From: CAZTVF01 sp964616985
GTDB taxonomy: Bacteria; Planctomycetota; Phycisphaerae; SM23-33
NCBI GenBank assembly: GCA_964616985.1
Contig: CAZTVF010000017.1
Coordinates: forward strand, 1-58,360
DNA length: 58,360 nt
Direction: 5' to 3'
Below the pieces are notes generated by a model. The model did no database searches, was not told the DNA's origin, and saw only the letters and a program-made list of their open reading frames with translations. This document shows positions 1 through 7,316 of the stretch, in pieces. The number at the start of each line of letters is the position of its first letter. Positions within the stretch are counted from its first letter, which is position 1. The position numbers and the translations under genes were made by a program.

Positions 1-96
1 AGATCATACCGCGCCATATCAGGAATCGCAACTGCATCCGGGAAATCCGGGCTAATATCAGTAGACCCGTTCTGACGCATCAAAGGAGCATCGAGC

Positions 97-1164
97 ATGA
101 CCTCGAATGAACCGAATCGTCCGCAGGAACCCATGGAGCAGCAAGCCGTTCGCACCACCATCGTCGGCGGCAGGCCGCCCGGGTGCGGCAAGGGCGTCGG
201 GGCCATCCCGCGGGGCATCGAGGTGCTCATAAAGAAGGCGGCCGTCGATGCCGACTTCCGCCGCCTGCTGATCGACCAGCGTGCGGCTGCCGCCGACGAG
301 ATCGGCCTGCTGCTCAAGCCCGCCGAGGCGGTCATGCTTGCGGCCATCCCGGCGGCCACGCTGGAGATGATCATCGCGGCGACGTATGTCGAGCCGGCCA
401 AGATTCCCACCTTCCTGGGTCGCGTGGCCGCGGCGATGCTGCTGGCGCTGGGGGCGGGTGCGGCGATGAGTTCCGCCCAGGTCGTGCCGGTGGCCAAGGG
501 CGTCCGCCCGCCGGAATCGAACGCCGTGGTTTCAACCGCCCCGGCGACGGCCCCGGCCAATGACGGCCTCGACGCGCACTTGACCAAGGGCATCCGCCCC
601 GACGGCCCAACGTCGCTGCCGGCGGGGGCGACTTCCAAGCCTGCCGCCGCCACCAAGCCCGCGACGGCGCCCGCCGACGCCAACGCAGCGTTGCAGCGTC
701 CCAAGGAAGTGGGCGCGGTCCGCGGCGTTCGGGTTGATACCGCTCGCCCGCAGCCGGCGGCCCCGGCCAGCCTGTCGGCGGCCGACGCCGAACGGTTGAA
801 CAAGTTCGTGGCCGACTTCGATTCCGACGACGCGCAGCTGCGGTCCGCCGCGCACAAGGGCATCCTCGACATGGGCCTGAGCGTCCTCCCGCACCTCCAG
901 AAGCTCCGCCAGGGCAAGCTTTCGCCCGAGGCGTCGGTCCGCATCGACGCAATCATCGAGCAGCTGTACCGCAGCGGCGCGGCCGATGTGGAAAACGCGC
1001 GCAGGATAGATCTGGAGAGGCAGGCGAAGCTCGCGGCGCAGATGGCCGCCCAGAAGGCAGCAGCGGAGGAAGCGAAGAAGTCCGCAGTCGCCGCGGCCAC
1101 CACCAAGCCCGCCGACGCCAACTCCCCGGCCACCACCAAGCCCGCCACCGCCCCGGCCAGCTAG
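97..1164 (+). CDS. Hypothetical Ala/Pro/Thr-rich protein with leader-like N-terminal domain
   Basis: A 355-residue protein I cannot assign to a named family. Residues about 40-100 (from IPRGIEVL through AADEIGL to LEMII) resemble, from memory, the helical leader domains of NHLP/Franean1-type peptide precursors: a short helix, D-x-x-FRRLL, an E-x-GL step and a terminal LE-x-II. A hydrophobic segment follows at about 107-127 (GRVAAAMLLALGAGAA), then a low-complexity Ala/Pro/Thr/Lys tail carrying three related steps, AKGVRP, TKGIRP and RGVRV. Residues about 260-330 are helical and charged. The start has a good ribosome site (AAAGGAG, 8 bases before ATG). It is convergent with flgM and need not be flagellar. 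The resemblance is weak and the function unknown; that it is a real gene is likely from the ribosome site and patterned composition. Confidence 0.7.
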   Translation: MTSNEPNRPQEPMEQQAVRTTIVGGRPPGCGKGVGAIPRGIEVLIKKAAVDADFRRLLIDQRAAAADEIGLLLKPAEAVMLAAIPAATLEMIIAATYVEPAKIPTFLGRVAAAMLLALGAGAAMSSAQVVPVAKGVRPPESNAVVSTAPATAPANDGLDAHLTKGIRPDGPTSLPAGATSKPAAATKPATAPADANAALQRPKEVGAVRGVRVDTARPQPAAPASLSAADAERLNKFVADFDSDDAQLRSAAHKGILDMGLSVLPHLQKLRQGKLSPEASVRIDAIIEQLYRSGAADVENARRIDLERQAKLAAQMAAQKAAAEEAKKSAVAAATTKPADANSPATTKPATAPAS

Positions 1165-1187
1165 TGTGTCGTCAATATCGAAACTAT

Positions 1188-1290
1188 GGGTGCCGTGGTT
1201 TGCGGAGCGTAGCGCAGCAACCACGCAACGCTGCTTGGTGGCTGTAGCGTGGTTGCTCGGCCGAGTACGGCCTCGCAAGCCACGGCACCC
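1188..1290. repeat. Nested long palindrome between the first gene and flgM
   Basis: Positions 1188-1204 pair with 1274-1290 (16 of 17 bases, ends GGGTGCCGTGG / CCACGGCACCC). Inside them AGCAACCACGC (1216-1226) pairs perfectly with GCGTGGTTGCT (1247-1257), and CTCGGCCGAG is itself palindromic. This makes a roughly 100-base cruciform in the tail-to-tail gap between two converging genes. It could be a dispersed REP/MITE-like element or a bidirectional transcription block. The rest of the gap (1165-1187 and 1291-1447) shows no gene. Confidence 0.75.
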
Positions 1291-1447
1291 CTACGATCAA
1301 CCCAGCGGCGCCGAGTGCCCCTTCAGGGCTACTCCAAGTATGCCCCCAGCTTCTCGCCCAGGATCTTCTGGGGCACGGGGAGCCGTGACGCTCAGCGGCA
1401 TGCAGAACCTCGGCCTGCGGCTGAGAACCTGCATGCCCTATCGTGCC

Positions 1448-1502
1448 TGTTCGGTGCCACCCCCAACTCGTTTGGGGGTGCGAAGGCAGCACCGAATCCG
1501 AT
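1448..1502. repeat. Dispersed 55-base hairpin repeat, copy A
   Basis: The element contains the hairpin CACCCCCA / TGGGGGTG (1458-1465 with 1473-1480) flanked by TTCGGTGC and GCACCGAA. A near-identical copy lies in inverted orientation at 11317-11371, in another intergenic gap 10 kb away. Both copies sit outside genes, as expected for a REP-type repeat. Confidence 0.85.
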
Positions 1503-1512
1503 CGGTATGACC

Positions 1513-1545
1513 CCCCAAAAACAAACCAACCCCTTTCGGGGTTGG
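1513..1545 (-). terminator. Rho-independent terminator of flgM
   Basis: Read on the minus strand, CCAACCCC-GAAA-GGGGTTGG forms a perfect 8-bp stem capped by a GAAA tetraloop, followed at once by TTTGTTTTT. It begins about 30 bases after the flgM stop codon, so it closes the flgM transcript. Confidence 0.9.
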
Positions 1546-1576
1546 TGGAATTCTTTCGAGTTGTGCACAGCAGGGC

Positions 1577-1855
1577 TTACATCCCCAGGTCGACCATGTT
1601 CGTGGCCGCCTGGCGGATGCGTTCGGGCGTGTCCAGCTGCCCGGATGCGATGAGGGCCTTGGCCTCTTCGATCGCCTGGCGATTGACCTCGTCGACGGCC
1701 TTGGCCGACTGGATCAGGGCCTGGTTGGACGGCAGGATCTCGACGCCATCGGCATTGGCCGCGGCGGCTTGGCCGGCCGGCTGCTTCTGCGCGTTGGCGG
1801 CCGCTGCCTGACGCAGCGCGGGCGAATCGTAACCTTGTGCTTTATCAATACGCAC
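1577..1855 (-). CDS. flgM: Anti-sigma-28 factor FlgM
   Basis: A 92-residue protein of the usual FlgM size. FlgM binds FliA and keeps it silent until the hook is finished and FlgM is exported. The N-terminus MRIDKAQGY matches the family's MxID-type start, and the C-terminal half (AIEEAKALIASGQLDTPERIRQAA) has the typical pattern of helix, I-x-x-G-x-Y/L-x-x-D and final amphipathic helix. I chose the GTG at 1855 because CAGGAG lies 7 bases upstream; longer versions start at the predicted transcription start and have no ribosome site. The gene has its own sigma-28-type promoter and a terminator, so it is a single-gene unit. The middle is Ala/Gln-rich. Called from the C-terminal pattern, start and context. 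Confidence 0.8.
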   Translation of the reverse strand: MRIDKAQGYDSPALRQAAAANAQKQPAGQAAAANADGVEILPSNQALIQSAKAVDEVNRQAIEEAKALIASGQLDTPERIRQAATNMVDLGM

Positions 1856-1887
1856 GGCGATACTCCTGGCCACTGTGGCCAACTGTA

Positions 1888-1914
1888 TTGTCGCAGCATC
1901 CGGCGTTTACTTAA
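1888..1914 (-). promoter_or_regulatory. Sigma-28 (FliA) type promoter of flgM
   Basis: On the minus strand: TTAAGTAA, 11 bases, TGCGACAA. The layout (8-N11-8) and the core letters (AAGT; CGAxAA) match the sites before flagellin and fliD here and resemble the known TAAAGTTT-N11-GCCGATAA consensus. Predicted transcription start is near 1880, about 25 bases before the flgM GTG. Confidence 0.7.
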
Positions 1915-1947
1915 ACGCTATCGTCAAAGTTTTCGCCAAAATCCTGC

Positions 1948-2583
1948 TTACTTCTGCGGAGGCCCCGGCAGCGTCTGGGCCACCTCGTGGGCCACGAACT
2001 TCTCGAACAGGCTGGGGCTGATGGTCCCCACGCCCCAATCCACCGGCTCGTACCCGTCGCTGAGGTGGTGTTCGAAGAACTCCTTGATGCGGTGCTCGGT
2101 CTTCTTCTCGCGGGCGTCCCACACGTGGTCCACGCCCCAGATCGTCTGCCCGTCCTTGAGGTCCACCATCCGCAGGTACAGGCCGATCTGCATCCGCGGG
2201 TAAGGCTGGAATGTATTCACCTTGCCGATCAGCAGCGCGTCGACCCCCAGGGCCTTGTGCATCTCGGCGATCTCCGGCAGCGTGTAGGGCCCGAACCGGT
2301 TCGCCGGCAGGACCGCACAGCGGGGGTCCATCCCCTTGACCAGCTCGACGTGGCAGAGGTTGCGCCCGTTGATCGCGCGGAACAGCGATTCGCTGGTGTC
2401 CCGGGCGATCTCCGGCGACTGGGCCTCGTCGAACAGCTCGATGAACACCACGCGCTGCACCTTCGCCAGCTCGGCCGGGCGGACGAAGCAGTTGATCTGC
2501 GTCGTCGGCGGCGGCTGAGAGCAGCCCGTCAGCAGGGGGGCCAGGATCGCCACGGCGATGAGTATTGTTGCGCGGGAGTTCAT
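1948..2583 (-). CDS. Lipoprotein with CsgG/GNA1162-like pattern
   Basis: A 211-residue predicted lipoprotein: hydrophobic signal then lipobox LLTGC with Cys21. The mature part has a strand near AKVQRVVFIELFD and the step ALGVDALLIGKVNTF, followed by LRMVDLKDGQTIWG; this is the layout of the CsgG/TolB-N/GNA1162-like lipoprotein group (outer-membrane assembly factors; FlgT and FlgP act similarly in other flagella). Its ATG follows GAGAG at a normal distance and the upstream lipoprotein stop is 9 bases away, so the two are coupled. It is in a minus-strand run below fliA, so a role in the envelope part of the flagellum is inferred. It ends 34 bases before the flgM promoter. Precise function unknown. 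Confidence 0.75.
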   Translation of the reverse strand: MNSRATILIAVAILAPLLTGCSQPPPTTQINCFVRPAELAKVQRVVFIELFDEAQSPEIARDTSESLFRAINGRNLCHVELVKGMDPRCAVLPANRFGPYTLPEIAEMHKALGVDALLIGKVNTFQPYPRMQIGLYLRMVDLKDGQTIWGVDHVWDAREKKTEHRIKEFFEHHLSDGYEPVDWGVGTISPSLFEKFVAHEVAQTLPGPPQK

Positions 2584-2591
2584 GGTTTCTC

Positions 2592-3134
2592 TCAATGCCC
2601 CGCCGGTGCGGACGTCGGCTGGCTGGTGCTGCGGGTGCTGCTGGAAGGGGCGGCCGGGGCCTCGGCGCCCAGGAAGATCATCAGCCGTCGCATCGCTTCC
2701 ATCTGGGCCTTCTGGGCGTCGCGCATCTCTTCGCGGAAGCCCAGCACGTTCTGCTTCCAGCTGTCCAGCTCGCGGCGCATCTCCACCAGCATCTGGTTGG
2801 CCTCGGCGAGTTCCTTCTGTGTGTTGTCGGCATCGCCCTGCAGCTTGGTCACCTGCACGCTGAGCTTCTTGTTGGTCTCTTCGAGCTCCTGCCGCTGCTG
2901 CTGGAGCTTCAGGAGTTCCTCGGTGACCTTGGCGTGCTTCTCGCTCCAGGCCAGGGCGCTCTCGACCGCGCTGCCGCTGGCGCCGTCGTCGGTCTTCACG
3001 CCGCTCTTACCGAGGTAGCTGGCCTCGCCGCTGGTGGGCGACTTCTCGGCGCCCGCCGCGGGGGCGGGCGGGTTGCAGCCGGCCAGCATCGCCGCGGCGG
3101 CCAGGATCGTCAGGCAGTGCATCATCGAACGCAT
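2592..3134 (-). CDS. Coiled-coil lipoprotein
   Basis: A 180-residue predicted lipoprotein. The signal peptide ends in the lipobox AMLAGC (Cys at about residue 20). After a Pro/Ala/Ser linker, residues about 60-145 form a long coiled coil (EELLKLQQQRQELEETNKKLS and following heptads). The tail is Ala/Pro/Ser/Thr-rich. AAGGAG lies 6 bases before the chosen ATG at 3134; the ATG two codons earlier overlaps that site and is unlikely. It is cotranscribed with the next lipoprotein. It may be a periplasmic spacer or cell-wall contact protein, but I do not recognise the family. Confidence 0.75.
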   Translation of the reverse strand: MRSMMHCLTILAAAAMLAGCNPPAPAAGAEKSPTSGEASYLGKSGVKTDDGASGSAVESALAWSEKHAKVTEELLKLQQQRQELEETNKKLSVQVTKLQGDADNTQKELAEANQMLVEMRRELDSWKQNVLGFREEMRDAQKAQMEAMRRLMIFLGAEAPAAPSSSTRSTSQPTSAPAGH

Positions 3135-3166
3135 AGGCATCTCCTTGTGCAAAAGAATCAAACGTG

Positions 3167-3376
3167 TCATTGCGCCGCCTTGGCGTACGCGCATCGAATC
3201 CGGGTCTTTGTCCCGCAGGCGCAGGTGATCTCGACGATCGCCTCGGTGTCGTTCTGCTGCACGATCCTGGCCTGGGGGCCGCCGGCGGCACGCGTGGGGG
3301 CTTCCGCCGTGGCGGCCGCCCGCGGGCCGCTGACCATCCGGACCTCGTGCTTCTTCAGTACGCCTCGGTAATCCAT
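3167..3376 (-). CDS. Small protein with CxC-G...C motif
   Basis: A 69-residue protein with a strong ribosome site (GAGGA, 6 bases before ATG). The N-terminal half is basic (MDYRGVLKKHEVRM) and Ala-rich; the C-terminal half carries EITCACGTKTRIRCAY, that is C-x-C-G then a third Cys nine residues later. The spacing could hold a metal or form a beta-hairpin knuckle. It lies between the fliA-coupled 77-residue gene and the lipoproteins in the same direction. I do not recognise the family; a small RNA- or protein-binding regulator is possible but not shown. Confidence 0.65.
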   Translation of the reverse strand: MDYRGVLKKHEVRMVSGPRAAATAEAPTRAAGGPQARIVQQNDTEAIVEITCACGTKTRIRCAYAKAAQ

Positions 3377-3389
3377 GGTGCATCCTCAG

Positions 3390-3623
3390 TCACAGCTTCA
3401 CGTCGATCGTGTGCGGGTCGTCATCATCTGCGGGCTTCACTGGCTCGCCTTCGGTCGCCGGGTCGGGCGGCGTTTCGAACGCCGCGGCGGCGGCCTTGGC
3501 CCGGCGTTTCCGGGCGTCGGCCTGCGACGGGTTGTGTCGCTTGTCGTCAGGCCGGCCCGGCACGGGCACCAGCCCCATCACGTCTTGGGTCGGACGCATG
3601 GGACCCAGTGACTCTGCGGTCAT
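3390..3623 (-). CDS. Small hydrophilic protein coupled to fliA
   Basis: A 77-residue hydrophilic protein with a basic centre (ARKRRAKAAAAAF) and an acidic, Pro-rich end (KPADDDDPHTIDVKL). Its ATG overlaps the fliA stop codon in an ATGA junction, so it is translationally coupled to fliA. Composition suggests a largely disordered peptide. No family recognised. The tight junction and the shared direction are the reasons for calling it real. Confidence 0.55.
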   Translation of the reverse strand: MTAESLGPMRPTQDVMGLVPVPGRPDDKRHNPSQADARKRRAKAAAAAFETPPDPATEGEPVKPADDDDPHTIDVKL

Positions 3624-4399
3624 GGCGGTGTCCTCATCTTCATCGAGAGCTTGAACAAGGCGCTGGCGTGCAACTGGCTCACGCGAGACTCGGTCACTTC
3701 CAGCACCTCGGCGATCTCTTTCATCGTCAGGTCGCGCTCGTAGTACAGCAGCAGGATCTGGCGGTCACGGGCGGACATCTCCGTCATCGCCTTCACCAGG
3801 TTCTCCACCATCTCCTGGCGCTCCACCTGGTGCTGCGGGCCGGGCGACGCGTCGGCCGGCACCAGGTCGCCCTGGCCTTCCTCGGTCGACAGGCCGTGGA
3901 TCGAAAGGAACTGCTGGCGGCGGGCCTCTTCCAGCGTGCGGTACAGCTGCTCAGCCGTCACGCCCAGCTCAGACGCCAGCTCCTCGTCGCCGGGCATGCG
4001 GCCCTCGCGCTCGAAGAACCGCTGGTAAGCCTGCTGCGTCATCCGCACCTGGCGGTGCACGGCCGTGGGCACGAACGAATCGCTGCGGAGCTCGTCGATG
4101 ATCGCCCCGCGGATGCGGATGTAGGCGTACGTCTTGAACTCGGCGTTCTTGGCCGAGTCGAACGACCGCGCCGCCTTCACCAGCCCCAGCGTCCCGGCCG
4201 AGATGAGGTTGTCCACGTCCACGCGGCGCGACATCTGCGCGGCGATCTTCTGCACGATGTGCCGCACCAGCGGCAGGAAATCGAGGATGCGTTTTTCCTC
4301 CAGGCTCTCGCGCGTCTGCGCGGCGTACGCCTGGTTCACGCGGTTTCGCAGGGCCGCGGCCGATAACTCATGAGCCGTTGGACTGGTTCCTGCACTCAC
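3620..4399 (-). CDS. fliA: RNA polymerase sigma-28 factor FliA
   Basis: FliA directs RNA polymerase to late flagellar promoters (flagellin, cap, FlgM). The 259 residues contain region 2 (ILDFLPLVRHIVQKIAAQM, DNLISAGTLGLVKAA, FKTYAYIRIRGAIIDELR), region 3 (REGRMPGDEELASELG) and region 4 (ARDRQILLLYYERDLTMKEIAEVLEVTESRVSQL). The YAxxRIRGAIxDELR string is diagnostic for the FliA/WhiG group. The start is a GTG at 4399 with AAGGA upstream; it overlaps the stop of the upstream small membrane gene (GTGA). The sigma-28-type sites before flgM, flagellin and fliD are its predicted targets, and FlgM is encoded 1.8 kb downstream on the same strand. Confidence 0.97.
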   Translation of the reverse strand: MSAGTSPTAHELSAAALRNRVNQAYAAQTRESLEEKRILDFLPLVRHIVQKIAAQMSRRVDVDNLISAGTLGLVKAARSFDSAKNAEFKTYAYIRIRGAIIDELRSDSFVPTAVHRQVRMTQQAYQRFFEREGRMPGDEELASELGVTAEQLYRTLEEARRQQFLSIHGLSTEEGQGDLVPADASPGPQHQVERQEMVENLVKAMTEMSARDRQILLLYYERDLTMKEIAEVLEVTESRVSQLHASALFKLSMKMRTPP

Positions 4400-4617
4400 G
4401 ACGAGGTGTCCTTATTGTCCTTGCCGGAGCGTCGCATGACGGCGTCGACAAGGATGTTCAAAGCCAGGCGGGTCGCCACGCGAACCACCACGTACAACAC
4501 GACGGCCCCCGCCGCCGCCCGAAGCGCGCAGATCAGCGGCGGCTGTCCACACAGCCAACCTACCGCGGCCAGGCCGAAAAATCCGACCGCCGCCACCGAT
4601 ATTGCCCATTGCCTCAT
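4396..4617 (-). CDS. Small two-helix membrane protein upstream of fliA
   Basis: A 73-residue protein with two hydrophobic helices (about residues 3-22, AISVAAVGFFGLAAVGWLCG, and 27-47, LICALRAAAGAVVLYVVVRVA) and a basic C-terminal tail (MRRSGKDNKD). Its stop overlaps the fliA start, so the two are coupled. It sits where many genomes have flhF and flhG between flhA and fliA. No obvious ribosome site precedes the ATG. No family recognised; it could be an inner-membrane accessory factor of flagellar placement or export. Confidence 0.6.
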   Translation of the reverse strand: MRQWAISVAAVGFFGLAAVGWLCGQPPLICALRAAAGAVVLYVVVRVATRLALNILVDAVMRRSGKDNKDTSS

Positions 4618-4620
4618 GTT

Positions 4621-4852
4621 CGTAATCAGGTGAATCAGTGAATCAGTAGATCAGTGAATCAGTAACCAGTAACCGGTAAACAGTAATCAGTAACCCATCT
4701 CACTCGATCGCATCATCAGCACTGCAATCGCTCGCCTTTCGGCGTTTCTTCTTCTGTTGCTTGCTTCTTCTCTCTGTATTCTCTGTGCCTCTGTGGTCAC
4801 TTCTTCTTCTTCTCTCCGCAGTTCTCCGTGCTCTCCGTGGCGAAGTCTCTCT
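4621..4852. repeat. Composite intergenic repeat, copy 1 (CAGTGAATC / CAGTAA array, GCTCGCCTTTC core, TTCTTC/CTCTGTG tract)
   Basis: The 235-base gap between flhA and the next gene is filled by three linked parts: a degenerate array of CAGTGAATC and CAGTAACCAGTAA units (4625-4692), a core CACTGCAATCGCTCGCCTTTC (about 4720-4740), and a pyrimidine-rich stretch of TTCTTCT and TCTCTGTG units to the flhA stop. The same order occurs at 6990-7316, and the first two parts at 48181-48290. Any reading frame through it is low-complexity and not a gene. Confidence 0.8.
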
Positions 4853-6982
4853 TTACCCTCTCGCCGCGACCAGGCCGGTCTCGGCGGGGGTGAGGCTGAT
4901 CGTCCCGGCCTGCTCGACCTTGGTGCCGATGGCGATCTCGTCATAGGCCAGCACCGCCAGCTGCGGCATCTGCCGCGACAGCAGGCCCGCCAGGTGAGGC
5001 CGCACGCGGTGGTCGCACAGCAGCACGACCTTGTCCTGCCCGGCCTCCATGGCCGTCTTCCAGGCGCCGGCGGCGCGGCGGCAGAATTCCATCGCCCGGT
5101 CGGGCGAGAGGTTGAGGTTCTCGCCTTCGACATCCTTGGTGATGCCCGATCGCAGGTCGTGTTCCAGGCTCGGATCCAGCACGATGGCCAGGATCCTGCC
5201 GGCGTTGTCGCAGTGATGCTCCGTGATCGTGCGGACCAGGGCCTTGCGGGCCAGCTCGGTCAGCATGCCCACGTCCTTCGTCCGTCCGGCGTTGTCGGCC
5301 AGGGCCTCGATGATCTGCCCCAGGTCGCGGATGGGGATGCCGTCCTTGAGCAGGTGCTGCAGCACCCGGTGCAGCACGGCCATGCCGACCACCTCGGGCA
5401 CCACGCCGTTGACGACGGCGGGCTGGCGGTCGCGCAGGCGGTCGACGAGCTTCTGCACGTCGTCGCGTGACAGCAGTTCGTGGCAGTGCCGCCGCAGCGT
5501 CTCCGACAGGTGCGTCACCAGCACCGTCTCGGGATCCACCACGGTGTAGCCCGCCAGCTCCGCCCGCTCCTTCTGGTCCGAATTCAGCCACAAGGCCGGC
5601 AGGTTGAACACCGGCTCGTTGGCGGTCTGCCCGGGGATGGGCGTGGTCACCGTGCCGGGGTCCATCGCCAGCAGCTTGTCGGGCTCCAGGTCGCCATAGC
5701 TCACGACGTGGTTGTGCAGGCGGATCTCGTATCGGTTGGGCGGCAGCATGACGTTGTCGCGCAGGCGGACCAGCGGCAGCACCAGGCCGTATTCCTGGGC
5801 GAACTTCTTCCGCAGCGGGCCCACGCGCGAGGAGATGCTGCCCTTGCGCCCGGGGTCGACGGTCTTGATCAGCCGCGGCCCGACCTGGATGGAGACGCGG
5901 TCCACGTCCAGCAGTTCTTCCACCGGCCCGTGCTCGTCGGTGGAAACCGGCTTGGGGGCGACCGGGGCGGCCTGGGCGGTCCTCTCGCTGCCGGCCAGGG
6001 CGCGGGCGATCAGGCCCGTCGTCAGGGCCAGCAGGATGAACGGCCACTTGGGGAAGCCCGGCACGAGCACCATCGCTCCCAGCAGGAAGGCGACGATGTA
6101 CAGCGGGCGGCTGCGGGAGAGGAACTGCCTCAGCAGGTCCGAGCTCACGCTGGACTGCGTGGAGGTCTTGGAGATCAGGAAGCCCGAGGCGGTGGCGATG
6201 ATCAAGGCCGGGATCTGCGTGACCAGGCCGTCGCCCACGCCCAGGATGGAGTAGGTGGCGATCGAGTCGCTGGCGCTCATGCCGCGGGTCATGCCCACCA
6301 CGAAGCCGCCGACGAGGTTGATGCCGGTGATGATCAGGCCGGCGACGGCGTCGCCGCGGATGAACTTGCTGGCGCCGTCCATGGCGCCGAAAAACTCGCT
6401 TTCCTTGACGATCTTGGTGCGGCGGGCGCGGGCCTCTTCCTCGCCGATCAGGCCGGCGTTGAGGTCGGCGTCGATGGCCATCTGCTTGCCGGGCATGGCG
6501 TCGAGGTTGAAGCGAGCGGCCACCTCGCTGATGCGCTCGGCGCCCTTGGTGATCACCACGAACTGGATGATCACCAGGATCAGGAACACCACCAGGCCGA
6601 TGACCATGTTGCCGCCGACCACGAAGTTGCCGAACGTGTTGATAATGTCGCCGGCCGAACCGTTGAGCAGGATCAGCCGCGTGGAGGCCACGTTGATCGA
6701 CAGGCGAAAGAGCGTCACGAACAGCAGCAGGGAGGGGAAGGTGCTGAACTCGATGGATTCGCGGGCCGAGAGGATGACCACCAGCGTGGCGATGGAGACG
6801 GCGATGCTGATCGACAGCAGCAGGTCCAGGATCTCCGACGGCAGCGGGATCAGCAGTGCCATCAGCACCACCGCGATGCCCAGCGCGAACACCACGTCGT
6901 TCTGCGCCAGGATGCGCCTCATCCGCGGGCCCGAATGGTCCAGCGCCGAGGCCGTCGTCGTCTTTGTCACTTCAGGTGCCAT
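4853..6982 (-). CDS. flhA: Flagellar export gate protein FlhA
   Basis: FlhA forms the nonameric ring of the flagellar type III export gate and docks chaperone-substrate complexes. At 709 residues it has normal length: eight transmembrane helices within about residues 28-330, then the large cytoplasmic domain. The FHIPEP signature is visible (LFRLSINVASTRLIL), as is the conserved segment AARFNLDAMPGKQMAIDADLNAG. The cytoplasmic part contains VSYGDLEPDKLLAMDPG and RDRQPAVVNGVVPEVV, typical of the family. The start is followed by a short hydrophilic leader; only a weak ribosome site (TGGA) is seen. It is flanked on both sides by composite repeats rather than being packed against neighbours. Confidence 0.98.
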   Translation of the reverse strand: MAPEVTKTTTASALDHSGPRMRRILAQNDVVFALGIAVVLMALLIPLPSEILDLLLSISIAVSIATLVVILSARESIEFSTFPSLLLFVTLFRLSINVASTRLILLNGSAGDIINTFGNFVVGGNMVIGLVVFLILVIIQFVVITKGAERISEVAARFNLDAMPGKQMAIDADLNAGLIGEEEARARRTKIVKESEFFGAMDGASKFIRGDAVAGLIITGINLVGGFVVGMTRGMSASDSIATYSILGVGDGLVTQIPALIIATASGFLISKTSTQSSVSSDLLRQFLSRSRPLYIVAFLLGAMVLVPGFPKWPFILLALTTGLIARALAGSERTAQAAPVAPKPVSTDEHGPVEELLDVDRVSIQVGPRLIKTVDPGRKGSISSRVGPLRKKFAQEYGLVLPLVRLRDNVMLPPNRYEIRLHNHVVSYGDLEPDKLLAMDPGTVTTPIPGQTANEPVFNLPALWLNSDQKERAELAGYTVVDPETVLVTHLSETLRRHCHELLSRDDVQKLVDRLRDRQPAVVNGVVPEVVGMAVLHRVLQHLLKDGIPIRDLGQIIEALADNAGRTKDVGMLTELARKALVRTITEHHCDNAGRILAIVLDPSLEHDLRSGITKDVEGENLNLSPDRAMEFCRRAAGAWKTAMEAGQDKVVLLCDHRVRPHLAGLLSRQMPQLAVLAYDEIAIGTKVEQAGTISLTPAETGLVAARG

Positions 6983-7316
6983 GCGTTCAGTGTCCAGTGA
7001 ATCAGTGAATCAGTGAATCGGTGAATCGGTGAATCAGTAAGCAGTAATCAATCAGTAAGCAGTAACCAGTAATTGGTGAATCAACAGTCGTTCCTACTGT
7101 CTCACCTCATCGTCGCCGGCGGCACTGCAACGCTCGCCTTTCTGCGCCGTTTCCTCTTCCCATCACAACGTCTCCAATCGACTGCGTTTTCGTTTCTATC
7201 TTCTTGCTTCTTCTCTCTGCGTCTCTGTGTCTCTGTGGTTGCTTCTTCTTCTGCTGCTTCTTCTTCTTCTTCTTCGCCTATTGCCAATTGCCTATTGCCA
7301 ATTGCCTTCTTCTTCC
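6983..7316. repeat. Composite intergenic repeat, copy 2, with short tandem units
   Basis: This 334-base gap between flhB and flhA holds no gene. From 6994 to about 7083 it is an array of CAGTGAATC, CGGTGAAT and CAGTAAGCAGTAA units. At about 7120-7155 the shared core GCACTGCAACGCTCGCCTTTC occurs. From about 7190 there are TTCTTCT / TCTCTGTGTCTCTGTG units, and at 7276-7308 a tandem duplication of CTATTGCCAATTGC. The order of parts matches copy 1 at 4621-4852. Confidence 0.85.

Noticed and set aside
4687..5133. Frame giving a TEAQRxQREE-type peptide near the flhA end
   Set aside because: The peptide is the translation of the CTCTGTG/TTCTTC tract and continues antisense-frame into flhA; not a gene.
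6994..7083. Possible CRISPR-like repeat array
   Set aside because: Units are 7-13 bases, head-to-tail and without spacers; no cas genes. It is part of the composite intergenic repeat.
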